The notes under the pieces were generated by a model that ran no database searches, had not been told where the DNA came from, and saw only the letters and a list, made by a program, of their open reading frames with translations. This document shows, piece after piece, positions 34,201 through 40,106 of a DNA stretch of 64,000 nt. The stretch is from assembly GCA_039105265.1 (NCBI GenBank), contig JAPFFF010000001.1:6634001-6698000 (forward strand). The letters run 5' to 3'. How positions within the stretch are numbered: the stretch's first letter is position 1; every line of letters begins with the position of its first letter. This DNA comes from Tritrichomonas musculus. Lineage: Eukaryota > Parabasalia > Tritrichomonadida > Tritrichomonadidae. A program made the position numbers and the translations under genes.

Positions 34201-37200
34201 CAAGGTTTTCATTCTCTTGCTTTAGAGTGATCAACTGTTCTTCAATCTGACTTATATCACCGATAGATTTCGGTGTGACACTTCTTTCAGTTGCATTTAT
34301 GTTTTGATCATCAGATTTACCTTCATTTTCTTTCCTTTCATCCCTTTCATTATTAATTAATTGATTCAATGCTTTAATCTCTTCTTTCAATTGTTCATTT
34401 TCAGATTGTTTTTCAATGTTTTCATTTGACAATTTTTCAATTTCTTCATCTTTCTCATTGCATTTATTTTGAAGTTCTTCCTTTTCGCTTGATAATAATT
34501 TAATTTGTTCATTATCTGTTTCAAGTGAAGTTTGAAGAGACTCGATCAAAACATTTGATGAGTTCAATTGATTTTGAAGCTCTTTCAATGAACTCTTAAG
34601 TCCAGTTATTTCATTCAACAATGATTCATGCTCATTTTGAAGTGCCTCGTCAATTTTTGATTGATCATTTCCAGAGTTTTGCAAAAGTGACAAATTAAAG
34701 TCCAATTGAGCCTTTTCATTCTTTAATTGTTCGTTTTGTGATTCAAGGTCAGAAAGAGCTTCTTTCAGTTTCTCATTATTGGCAATAATTGACGTTATTT
34801 CGCCAGATTTTTCATTGCATTCTTGTTCAAGAACGGAAATTTTCATTGCACTTTCATTCTTGAATGACTCGAAATCGCCACTTATTTGTTGAACAATGTT
34901 TTGCAAGTCAATAAACTTGTTCTTAATATTGGAAGTCTTTGATTGGATTCCATTGATTTCGATATTAAATTTGTTCTGAATTGTATTCACAAGAGATTGG
35001 ATTTTTTCATTCATTAACATTGCAGCACTGAAGAACTTATCGAAGAATCTCTTGCAAATTAAAATGTTTCGCCTCTTCAAGTAGTTGATGAATGGAAGCA
35101 ATAACTTTTCATAGGTCAAAATATTGATCTTTGTGGTTAAGTTTTTCACTAGTTCATCGCCTTCCTCTTCTTCTTCTGGAAAAGTGAACTTAAATGAACT
35201 TCTATTTACTTTCAGTTCTTCATCAATGTCTCTCGATAGAATTGGAATCAAGGTTTCAAACTTCTCTTTTAATTCAGCGAATTTGGAACTAAAATCGTCA
35301 TCGTTATTGTTGTTGTTGTTGTTTGACATTTCAGTGAATAAAGTGGAAAATGATGTTTGAATTGATTGAACTTTTTCTGTTAGTTCTGTTCGTTCTTTAA
35401 TTAAACGGTCATTCTTCTTGCATGCCGTAATTAAATCTTTGCCGATTTGTTCCTTCGATTCTGAAAGTTCTTTCATTTCTTGTTGAAGTTGCTCACATTT
35501 CTCTCTTAGCTGAGAAACTTCATCAATTTCTTCATTAGGAAGATTTACTGACTCACTATTCTGTTCATTTGTTTCATTTTCGTTATTCTCATCATTAGGA
35601 AGATTTTCATTGTTTTCTTCATTAGAAAGATTTGTATTTTCGTTATTTTCTTCATTAGGAAGATTTGTATTTTCGTTATTTTCTTCATTAGAAAGATTTG
35701 TATTTTCGTTATTTTCTTCATTAGAAAGATTTGTATTTTCGTTATTTTCTTCATTAGGAAGATTTGTTGCTTCGTTATCTTGTTCATTTGGTTGATTTAA
35801 TGAGTCACCGATTTCCAAATTAATTTCTCTGTTTTGAATATTATTGCTGTTAATTTGTGTTAATTCGTTGATTGTTGTTGACTTCTTAGAAATGATGTTT
35901 TGTAATTCTTCAATTTTTCTTTGCAACAAGGAAACTTTATTGATCAAATCACTTTGATCTATTTGATTTTGGCTTCTATAAAATCCAAATTCGTTGTCAT
36001 CATTGGCATCATGATTACTTTCAGCATCTTTTTCATTTTCATCAAATAATTTTTCAGAAGACAAAGTTTGATCGCATTTATCAATTGTATCATCTAGGAG
36101 AACTTTCATTTTACTGATGAATTCAGATGATTCGTTTTGTATTCTTTCTCTTTCATCTTCGGCTGTGCTAATTTTGTCATTCATTAAAGATTCACTTAAA
36201 GAATTCTGGATTTCATTTTCATTTAATTTATTTTGAACTTTTTGGCATTTATCGAACAAATTATCAACTGATTTTGATTGAGAATCGATTTTTTGATCAA
36301 ATTGATTTGATAATGAATTAATTTTATCATCAAGTTTACTTGATAATGCGTTAATTTTATTAATTAATAATTGTTCAATTGAATGTGACTTTGTTTTAAT
36401 TTCCTCTTTTTCAAATGACAATTGATCAATTTGTTTATTGAGATTTGAAATCAATTCAGATGTTTCTGAAGCATTTAATGAATTGCAATCAATTGTTGCT
36501 GTAAGTTCATTGATTTTATCTTTTTGATTTCTATTTATTTCTTGAACTTTACAAACTTTTTCTTTTAATTGTTCGTATTTCTCATTTTGAAGCTCGAATT
36601 GTTGATTTGCTTGATTAATAAATGAAGTTAAATTTTCTGAAAGTTTAGTTTCAAAAGAATTTGTTGATTCTTTAATTTTATTTTGAAGAGATTCAATTAA
36701 TGATTCTCTTTCAATTAATTTTTTATCTTGATTTTCAATTTTTGATTGAAGTTTCTCAACAAGCAATTTATATTTATCAGCAATAGAGCTCAAATTGTTT
36801 GATTGTTCATTTGTTTTATTCTCAATATTTTCAAAAATACTCAAAACATTTGTATTCAAATTATTTGTCAAATTTTTGACTTTTTCGATCAGTGTCACTT
36901 TTTCTTGATTCAACAAAAGAAGTTGTTCATCAAGGTTAGTTTTATCTGACTTTACTTTTTGATATGAAAGAAGGATTTCCTTTTGATTTTCAACTTTTTC
37001 AGTAAGTGAATTCAATTCTTTATCAAAAAGTGAATTGAATTTATCAGAAAATGAAGAAAATTGTGAATTCAATCTTGTTTCAAATTCTTTAATTTTTCCT
37101 TGTGCTTCATGATTGGACTTTATTAAAGCAATGTTTTCATTATGGAGTGAAATTAATGATTCGTTGTTATCTCTTTCAGTATTGAAAAGTCTTGTTTGAT

Positions 37201-39379
37201 AATTTTTCACAATTTGTTGTAAAATTTTTTGTTTTTCAATTAATTTTTGAATTTTTGAATTGTTTTCTTGAATTATTTGAGAATTCTTTTCTTCAATTTG
37301 ACAAACATTTTCATTCATCTTTGCTTGAAATCCTTTCAATTTAGAAAGAATAATGTTTTTAAGATCATTAATTTGATCATTCAAAACAGAAATTTTATTA
37401 TTTGATTCTTCTTCTTGTTTTCTTAATCTATCTTTAAGATCGACAACTTGTAAATTCTTACTAATTAAATCGTCTTTTATTTTCTCAATTTTATTGTTGA
37501 TTGAATCAGTCATTTGAGAAATATTTCTTTCAAAATCTTCACTTCTTTCTTTTGATTTTTGAATCAACTTTTCTTGTTCTGTTTTCATTTTCATGTTTTC
37601 ATTATGTTGATCATTCATGATTTGTTTCACTTTTTCTTGTGATTCAATCAAATTCAAAGCTTTATTATAATTGCTTGTAATTCGATCTTGAACGTTGTTG
37701 AATATTTCATTGATTTTCTCTGAAAAGAAAGTTTGAACTTTGCTTTCTATTTGCAATTTTATTTTATTAATTTCTTCTTCATGATTTTGAATAGCTTCAT
37801 TCAATTCTTCTTCTTTTCTTCGCTTTTGTAAATTAAGCTCGGTTGATTTCTGTTTATCTTCTTGAATTTGTTGTTTAATTTCTGCTGCTTGCTTTGAAAT
37901 ATTTGATATTCTTTCTTCTTCATTAGAAAGTCTTTGTTGAAGATTTTCAGTGATTTCAATAATTTTTTCTTCAATTTTGCTTGATTTTGCTTTGATTTCA
38001 TTTTGAACAGTGGTGAGCATTGATGATAGATTTGTAATTTGAGCATCTTTACTTTCTATCTCAAGCTTATTTTGATTTTCTTTATTTTGAAGTTCTTCAA
38101 TTTTTGACTTCAATTGAATTACCACCTCATCATCTTCATTATTTTCATTAATTTCAAAGCTAGACACAGAACTAAAAGTAATTTTATTATTATTATTTTT
38201 ATTTTCTTGACAATTTTTAGTTTTCTCTTTCAATACATTCAATTTTGAATCAATTTCATCAATTTTGTTATTAACATTGGTCAAAAATGAATCAAAATTG
38301 GTTGATGAGAAGTTATTTAGATGAGACTGAAGTGATTTTTCATTATTTTTAATTTGACCGTTTCGCATTTTATTTATGTTTTCTTGAAGTTCATTCAAAT
38401 TTTGATCGACATCCTTTGAAAAAGTTGTGATTTTGTCTTCAAAATTCAGAACTTTATTTGCAAGTAAACCTTGAAAATCAACTGATTCAGAATTGGTGTT
38501 TTCTTCAAGTTCTTTTATTTTCTTTTCATATTTTTCTCTTTCTTCTTCAAAGGCTTCAATCATTGATTGATTGTCACTTTCAATATTTTCAATTTGTTGC
38601 TTTAAATCTTTAATTTGTTTCTCATAATTCTCTTTATCTTTCTCAAATTCCGCTATTATTTGATCAACTTCATCATTTGATGATTCGACTTTTTGAGAAG
38701 ATTGAGAGGTAATTGAATTTGAGTTCATTTTTTCTTCCATTTCTTTTTTATCTTGCTCAAATGCATCAATTAACGATTGTTGGTCATCTTGTAGTTTTTG
38801 ATTTTCGTCTTTTAATGTATTTATTTTGTTTTCATATTCATTTTTTTCTTGCTCAAATGTTTCAATGATCGAATTTAATTCATCATCTTTATCTTTTAAT
38901 TGTTGTTCGTATTTTTGCTTATCTTCTTCAATTATTTTTAATAATTCTTCTGTATCACTGGATATTTCTTTTGCGCTTAATTCTTTTTGGAGATCTTGAA
39001 CAATTTGCTTATATGATTCAATTTCTAACTGTAAATCATTATTTGGATCACTTCGCAATAAATTTTCAAGATCTTTGTTTTTCATTCTTAATGCTTCTAG
39101 CTCAGCTTTCATATCATTGTTTTCATTATTGAGACCTTTTGTCTGAGAGGCTTCTTTTTCTTCAAAAAGATTTTGGACCATATCGCTTAGAGCCGAATTT
39201 TTTGTTTTTTCTTCTTCTAATTGCGTTGTTAGATCAGTAATTTTAGCATTTGTTTCATCTGTAAGCTGCTTATATTGATTTTGTAATTTATCATTCATTT
39301 TTTTAAGTTTTTTTATTGTTTTTTGTAGTTGTATTGGATCTATTGCATCCGCGGATTTATCAGGCGCGGACGAAGACAT
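19232..39379 (-). CDS. giant golgin: 6,715-residue coiled coil with C-terminal GRIP-like domain
   Basis: One uninterrupted reading frame of 20,148 bp encodes about 780 kDa of nearly continuous coiled coil. Residues 1 to about 1,700 are non-repetitive heptad sequence. Residues about 1,700-6,480 are repeats of two interleaved kinds: (a) EIPNL(S/T)NENSSLKEQIEQ with LKNEL, and (b) LREAKASLENQMKENEDK followed by VSQLVDDYENQINELKQ and EEELSKENTELKDKIRNLE. The last 63 residues (coded at 19235-19423) contain EYLRKVLLQFFFIDDEKR and EMIPILLELVGADEQQI, which match a GRIP domain: the conserved Tyr, a hydrophobic helix, then the P-[IL]-L-x-L-[LV] helix. GRIP domains bind Arl1-GTP and put golgins on the trans-Golgi. 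Golgi tethering is therefore the likely role, perhaps in the parabasal apparatus. The start ATG has an initiator-like TCATTC 6 nt upstream. The frame, length and GRIP position argue for one real gene. Main doubt: GRIP was identified by eye. Confidence 0.92.
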   Translation of the reverse strand: MSSSAPDKSADAIDPIQLQKTIKKLKKMNDKLQNQYKQLTDETNAKITDLTTQLEEEKTKNSALSDMVQNLFEEKEASQTKGLNNENNDMKAELEALRMKNKDLENLLRSDPNNDLQLEIESYKQIVQDLQKELSAKEISSDTEELLKIIEEDKQKYEQQLKDKDDELNSIIETFEQEKNEYENKINTLKDENQKLQDDQQSLIDAFEQDKKEMEEKMNSNSITSQSSQKVESSNDEVDQIIAEFEKDKENYEKQIKDLKQQIENIESDNQSMIEAFEEEREKYEKKIKELEENTNSESVDFQGLLANKVLNFEDKITTFSKDVDQNLNELQENINKMRNGQIKNNEKSLQSHLNNFSSTNFDSFLTNVNNKIDEIDSKLNVLKEKTKNCQENKNNNNKITFSSVSSFEINENNEDDEVVIQLKSKIEELQNKENQNKLEIESKDAQITNLSSMLTTVQNEIKAKSSKIEEKIIEITENLQQRLSNEEERISNISKQAAEIKQQIQEDKQKSTELNLQKRRKEEELNEAIQNHEEEINKIKLQIESKVQTFFSEKINEIFNNVQDRITSNYNKALNLIESQEKVKQIMNDQHNENMKMKTEQEKLIQKSKERSEDFERNISQMTDSINNKIEKIKDDLISKNLQVVDLKDRLRKQEEESNNKISVLNDQINDLKNIILSKLKGFQAKMNENVCQIEEKNSQIIQENNSKIQKLIEKQKILQQIVKNYQTRLFNTERDNNESLISLHNENIALIKSNHEAQGKIKEFETRLNSQFSSFSDKFNSLFDKELNSLTEKVENQKEILLSYQKVKSDKTNLDEQLLLLNQEKVTLIEKVKNLTNNLNTNVLSIFENIENKTNEQSNNLSSIADKYKLLVEKLQSKIENQDKKLIERESLIESLQNKIKESTNSFETKLSENLTSFINQANQQFELQNEKYEQLKEKVCKVQEINRNQKDKINELTATIDCNSLNASETSELISNLNKQIDQLSFEKEEIKTKSHSIEQLLINKINALSSKLDDKINSLSNQFDQKIDSQSKSVDNLFDKCQKVQNKLNENEIQNSLSESLMNDKISTAEDERERIQNESSEFISKMKVLLDDTIDKCDQTLSSEKLFDENEKDAESNHDANDDNEFGFYRSQNQIDQSDLINKVSLLQRKIEELQNIISKKSTTINELTQINSNNIQNREINLEIGDSLNQPNEQDNEATNLPNEENNENTNLSNEENNENTNLSNEENNENTNLPNEENNENTNLSNEENNENLPNDENNENETNEQNSESVNLPNEEIDEVSQLREKCEQLQQEMKELSESKEQIGKDLITACKKNDRLIKERTELTEKVQSIQTSFSTLFTEMSNNNNNNNDDDFSSKFAELKEKFETLIPILSRDIDEELKVNRSSFKFTFPEEEEEGDELVKNLTTKINILTYEKLLLPFINYLKRRNILICKRFFDKFFSAAMLMNEKIQSLVNTIQNKFNIEINGIQSKTSNIKNKFIDLQNIVQQISGDFESFKNESAMKISVLEQECNEKSGEITSIIANNEKLKEALSDLESQNEQLKNEKAQLDFNLSLLQNSGNDQSKIDEALQNEHESLLNEITGLKSSLKELQNQLNSSNVLIESLQTSLETDNEQIKLLSSEKEELQNKCNEKDEEIEKLSNENIEKQSENEQLKEEIKALNQLINNERDERKENEGKSDDQNINATERSVTPKSIGDISQIEEQLITLKQENENLANENSSLKEQINQLKQNEESLKNELSNGNEIVELREAKKSLENQIQENDEKISLLVDDYENQINEFKQREEELSKENTELKDKIRNLEESEPDFTLENSALKEQIEKMKELEDMMKKDLSNEDERSTNEIPNQPEESVEIKEKSINIDDTELYRLMSENSSLKEQISQLKQNEETSKNEFSNGNEIVELREAKASLENQMKENDEKISLLVDDYENQIDELKQREEELSKENTELKDKLKTLEESEPNLASENLALKEQIEKLKQMEEMLKKDLANESENSINEITTLEEKLKSLEDTEIPNLKRENEELKSKLKNLEENEIPNLTNENSSMKRQIEQMKETQDILKNELANGNEKSNNEILSLVDKLRNLEENDIPNLTKENAELKLKLNNLEENEIPNLKNENAELKDKLKNLEVVEIPNLTNENSSLKEQIEQMKENEESLKNEISNGSEITSLREAKASLESQMKENEDKVSQLVDEYENQINELKQQQEELSNENTELRDKLKNLEENAIPNLSNENSTLREQIEQMKQAEESLKNELANESENANNEIESLKDKLKNLEEVEIPNLSNENSSLKEQIEQMKENEESLKNEISNGSEITSLREAKTTLENQINDLKQQEEESTKENSDLKDKLNNLEETELPNLKNENNELKDKIKNLEETEIPNLTNENSSLKEELEQMKQNEVILKEEQNQELASLRETKASLENQMKENESKISQLVDDHEKQINELIQQQDSLINENTELKDKLKNLEENEIPNLSNENVSLKEELEQMKQNEESLKNEISNGSEITSLREAKTTLENKINDLKQQQEESTKENSDLKDKLNNLEETELPNLKNENNELKDKIKNLEETEIPNLTNENSSLKEQIEQLKQNDETLKEETNQEKGKLNEEITSLREAKASLENQMKEDEDKISQLVDDYENQINELKQREEELSKENAELKDKIRNLEENEIPNLTNENTELKDKLKNLEETEIPNLSNEKTELEDKLKNLEENEIPNLSNENSSLKEQIEQMKQAVETLKNDFAKENENANNKLEALKDKLRIFEETEIPNLSNENKELKEKLKNYEENEIPNLTSENSSLKEQIEQLKQAEESLKNELANESENSNNEISLLKEKLRNLEETEIPNLSNENSELKGKLKNLEENDIPNLMNENAELKDKLKNYEENEIPNLTSENSSLKEQVEQLKQAEESLKNELASGNENSMNEISSLKNRIKDLEENEVPNLSNENTELKERLKNFEEVEIPNLNNENSELKERLKNLEENEIPNLSNESTELKDKLKNLEETEIPNLTNENSSLKEELERTKQTEETLKEETNQEKDKLNEEIASLREAKASLENQMKEDEDKISQLVDDYENQINELKQQQEGLSKENTELKDKIRNLEENDIPNLKNENTELKDKLKNLEENEIPNLSNENSSLKEQIEQMKENEESLKNEISNGSEITSLREAKTTLENKINDLKQQEEESTKENSDLKDKLNNLEETELPNLKNENNELKDKIKNLEETEIPNLTNENSSLKEELEQMKQNEVILKEEQNQELASLRETKASLENQMKENESKISQLVDDHEKQINELIQQQDSLIKENTELKDKLKNLEENEIPNLSNENSSLKEELEQMKQNEESLKNELTNGTENANNEILELKDKLKNLEESEIPNLTNENTELKDKLKNLEDIEIPNISNENASLKEQLEQMKQNEESLKNELSNGNEITSLREAKESLENQMKEDEDKVSQLVDDYENQINELKQQQEELSNENAELKDKIRNLEESEPDFTLENSALKEQIEKMKELEDMMKKDLSNEDEQSTNEIPNQPEESAEIKDKSINFNEAELDKLMSENTSLKEELARIKENEEALKNELSNGNENVELREAKASFENQMKANDEKISLLVDDYENQIDELKRQEEELSKENTELKDKIRNLEESEPDFTLENSALKEQIEKMKELEDMMKKDISNEDEQSTNEIPNQPEESSESKDKSINIDDTEHDKMMNGNLSLKEQLEESLKNELSNGNEISSLREAKASLENQMKENEDKVSQLVDDYENQINELKQREEELSKENTELKDKIRNLEESEPDFTLENSALKEQIEKMKELEDMMKKDLSNEDERSTNEIPNQPEESVEIKEKSINVDETELHRLMSENSSLKEQISQLKQNEESLKNEFTNGTGNSENEITSLMDKLKILEEDEIPNLAKENAELKEKLKNLEENEILNLANENSVLKQQIAQMKDTEEILKNELSNGTENSNNEILSLVDKIRNLEENEIPNLSKENVELKEKVKNLQENEILNLANENSSLKEQIEQMKQNEEILKNEMANGSEITSLREAKASLENQIKEDEDKVSQLVDDYENQISELKQQQDDLSNENTELKDKLKNLEETEIPNLSNENSSLKEQINQLKENEESLKNELSNGNENVELREAKASLENQIQENDEKISLLVDDYENQINELKRQQEELSKENTELEDKIRNLEESEPDFTAENSALKEQIEKMKELEDMMKKDLSNEDEQSTNEIPNQPEESSESKDKSINFDEAELHRLMSENSSLKEELSKMKENEESLKNELVDGSEITSLREAKASLENQMKENEDKVSQLVDDYENQISELKQREEELSKENTELKDEIRNLEESEPDFTLENSALKEQIEKMKELEDMMKKDLSNEDEQSTNEIPNQTEESSESKDKSINFNDTEYDKLMNKNKSLKEQISQLKENEESLKNELVNGSEITSLREYKASLENQIKEDEDKVSQLVDDYENQINELKQQQEELSKENTELKDKIKNLEETEFLNLSNENSSLKEQINQLKESEESLKNELISGNENSSNEISSLREKLRDLEEGEIPNLTNENSSLKEQIEQMRQAGEMIKNELANENESSYNVISSLKEKIRNLEETEIPNLINENSALKEQIEQLKQNDETLKEETNQEKDKLNEEITSLREAKASLENRMKENDEKISLLVDDYENQINELKRQEEELSKKNTELKDKIINQEEPDFTLENSALKEQIEKMKELEDMMKKDLSNEDEQSTNEIPNQTEESSESKDKSINFNDTEYDKLMNKNKSLKEQISQLKENEESLKNELVNGSEITSLREYKASLENQIKEDEDKVSQLVDDYENQINELKQQQEELSKENTELKDKIKNLEETEFLNLSNENSSLKEQINQLKESEESLKNELISGNENSSNEISSLREKLRDLEEGEIPNLTNENSSLKEQIEQMRQAGEMIKNELANENESSYNVISSLKEKIRNLEETEIPNLINENSALKEQIEQLKQNDETLKEETNQEKDKLNEEITSLREAKASLENRMKENDEKISLLVDDYENQINELKRQEEELSKKNTELKDKIINQEEPDFTLENSALKEQIEKMKELEDMMKKDLSNEDERSTNEIPNQPEESVEIKDKSINFNEAELDKLMSENTSLKEELARMKENEESLKNELSNGNEILELREAKASLENQMKENDEKISLLVDDYENQINELKQREEELSKENTELEDKIRNLEESEPDFTLENSALKEQIEKMKELEDMMKKDHSNEIPNRKEESVQIKDKSVNLDEAELHSLMNENSSLKEELAQMKENKDQISQLVDDYENQINELKKQQEELSNENTRLNGQLEQMKETEEALNNELTSGSENSNNEISMLRDKLRNLEETEIPNLSNENSSLKEQIDQMKQNEESLKNEITNGSEITSLREGKASLENQMKENEDKVSQLVDDYENQINELKQQQEELSKENAELKDKIKTLEESEPDFTLENSALKEQIEKMKELEDMMKKDLSNEDERSTNEIPNQPEESSESKAKSINIDDTEFDKLMNENLSLKEQLEEALKNELSNGKEIASLREAKASLENQMKENEDKVSQLVDDYENQINELKRQEEELSKKNTELKDKLINQEEPDFTLENSALKEQIEKMKELEDMMKKDLSNEDERSTNEIPNQPEESVEIKDKSINSGEVELHRLMSENTSLKEELAQMKENEEILKNELSNKNEIVELRETKASLENQMKENEDKVSQLVDDYENQINELKQQQEELSKENTEMRDKLKNLEENEIPNLSIENSSLKEQIEQMKQADELLKNELTNESENSSKEMEALRDRLKNLEENEIPILSHENLALKERIEQLKQAGESMKNELASACENSDTEIASLKDKLRSLQETEIPILANENSSLKDKLRNLEETEIPNLTSENSSLQEQVEQMKQAEELLKSELANGSDCYSHEILALNDKLKNLEENEILNLMNENTELKDKLKNLEENEIPNLSNENSSLKEQIDQMKQNEESLKNELTNGSEITSLREAKASLENQMKENEDKVSQLVDDYENQINELKQREEELSKENTELKDKIRNLEETEIPNLSSENKKLKEKLENLAETEIPKITSENAELKGKILHFEAVEIPNLSNENSSLKEQIDQLKQNEESLKSELANGTENTNKEIEALRGKLKNFEENEIPNLTNENACLKDKIRNLEENEIPNISNENTELKGKLKNLEENDIPNLMNENAELKEKLKNYEENEIPNLTSENSSLKEQIEQLKQAEESLKNELANESENSNNEISLLKEKLRNLEETEIPNLSNENSELKDKLKNFEETEIPNLTSENSSLKEQIELLKQAEESLKNELASGNENSSVEIESLKDKLRIFEETEIPNLSNENKELKGKLQNYEENEIPNLTSENSSLKEQVEQLKQAEESLKNELANESENSNNEISLLKEKLRNLEENEIPNLTSENAELKEKLKDLESPSVTSRSVDFAQQSMIDELRGQVEELTKEKEKSMKKQKLMEMSLSKSSKQIEELVEAMKTMKAKALSKMKEMQAIIDEKSQIIENHDNETNELKTLLSSLESDNHSLNKKVESEAQEIESLNKKVEELNQQVESSSQKLKNIPQSVKSNSSSNKPDQQPENPKKEHKQPKIIIEYLRKVLLQFFFIDDEKRVEMIPILLELVGADEQQIRTAQRQWIVSKQFITKATGFFGL
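24005..26237 (-). repeat. near-identical tandem duplication, period 1,083 bp, inside the giant golgin
   Basis: Sequence starting near 24005 recurs 1,083 bp later (about 25088) and continues to about 26237, so a 361-codon block is present in slightly more than two copies with no difference that I found. Edges are marked by single changes (GATCG versus GATTG near 24003/25086; GCGG versus GCTG near 25155/26238). The length is a multiple of three, so the frame is kept. Confidence 0.85.
35598..35768 (-). repeat. 33-bp tandem repeat in the giant golgin
   Basis: About five copies of a 33-bp unit encode NEENNENTNLS/P repeats, an acidic Asn-rich linker between coiled-coil segments. Units differ at few positions. 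Confidence 0.85.
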
Positions 39380-39381
39380 TT

Positions 39382-39387
39382 GAATGA
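39382..39387 (-). promoter_or_regulatory. initiator-like TCATTC of the giant golgin gene
   Basis: On the minus strand TCATTC precedes the ATG so closely that the leader would be only 6 nt, typical of trichomonad mRNAs. It fits TCA(+1)Y(T/A). Confidence 0.5.
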
Positions 39388-39533
39388 ATCAAATTCAATT
39401 TTAAATCAAAATAAAACAAATAAATTGCGTCATTATATCTCGAAATATTAGATATATAAAACTATTAAAAATTAAATAAACATTAAAATTATTATCAAAA
39501 ATAATTTTATTATTTATTTTATTCACTCAAAAA

Positions 39534-39888
39534 TATGTGAACACAAAACACAAAATCGTGTTTCTTTGATATTTTTTTGTGTTCAAGGTATTTTTGTAAT
39601 CACCGTCCTTTGGCCATCTTGATACAACGCTGAACACAGAAAAATATTAATGGTAAGAATGATTTTTATAATCATCAAAATCAACTTTTTGAATGATATG
39701 CTAAAAAATAAATATTAATATCTTATGCTGAAAATGTTATTAAAAAATAAAAATATAATTTTTAATATTATCAATATTTATAATATAATAATTTATCTAT
39801 AAAAACATTAAACACAGCATATTTATTGACTTATCACTCGAACACAATTTTTTTTTTAAGAGTTTTTGTGTTCACACATTTTTGAGTG
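39534..39888. mobile_element. MITE-like element with about 25-bp terminal inverted repeats
   Basis: The left end CACTCAAAAATATGTGAACA is the near-perfect reverse complement of the right end (TGTTCACACATTTTTGAGTG). The inner parts repeat GTGTTC/GAACAC motifs. ATT flanks both ends and could be a 3-bp target duplication. There is no coding capacity, so it is a non-autonomous DNA element or remnant; the superfamily is not clear. Confidence 0.7.
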
Positions 39889-40106
39889 ATTGAAAATCAT
39901 ATAATAATTAAAATAACGAAGATAGAAATTTTTTAACGAAAATAATCAGACCAATTAAATTGTGAAAATTCACTTTTTCATTTAATTATTTAAATTATTC
40001 ATTGAATTATTTTCAATTTTCTTATATAAATATATAGTAGAAAGATCTTAATATTAAAAAGATTTTAAAAAAACATTAATCTAAAATTATTATTATCATA
40101 AAAAAT

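Larger units (their letters stand above)
39380..40106. other. intergenic region between two minus-strand coiled-coil genes
   Basis: This 727-bp stretch includes the 355-bp inverted-repeat element at 39534-39888 and the golgin promoter. No gene is visible. Confidence 0.6.

Noticed and set aside
19268-35360. Many plus-strand open frames opposite the giant golgin
   Set aside because: They are antisense shadows of the repetitive coiled-coil frame: the same Ser/Phe-rich peptides recur wherever the golgin repeats do.
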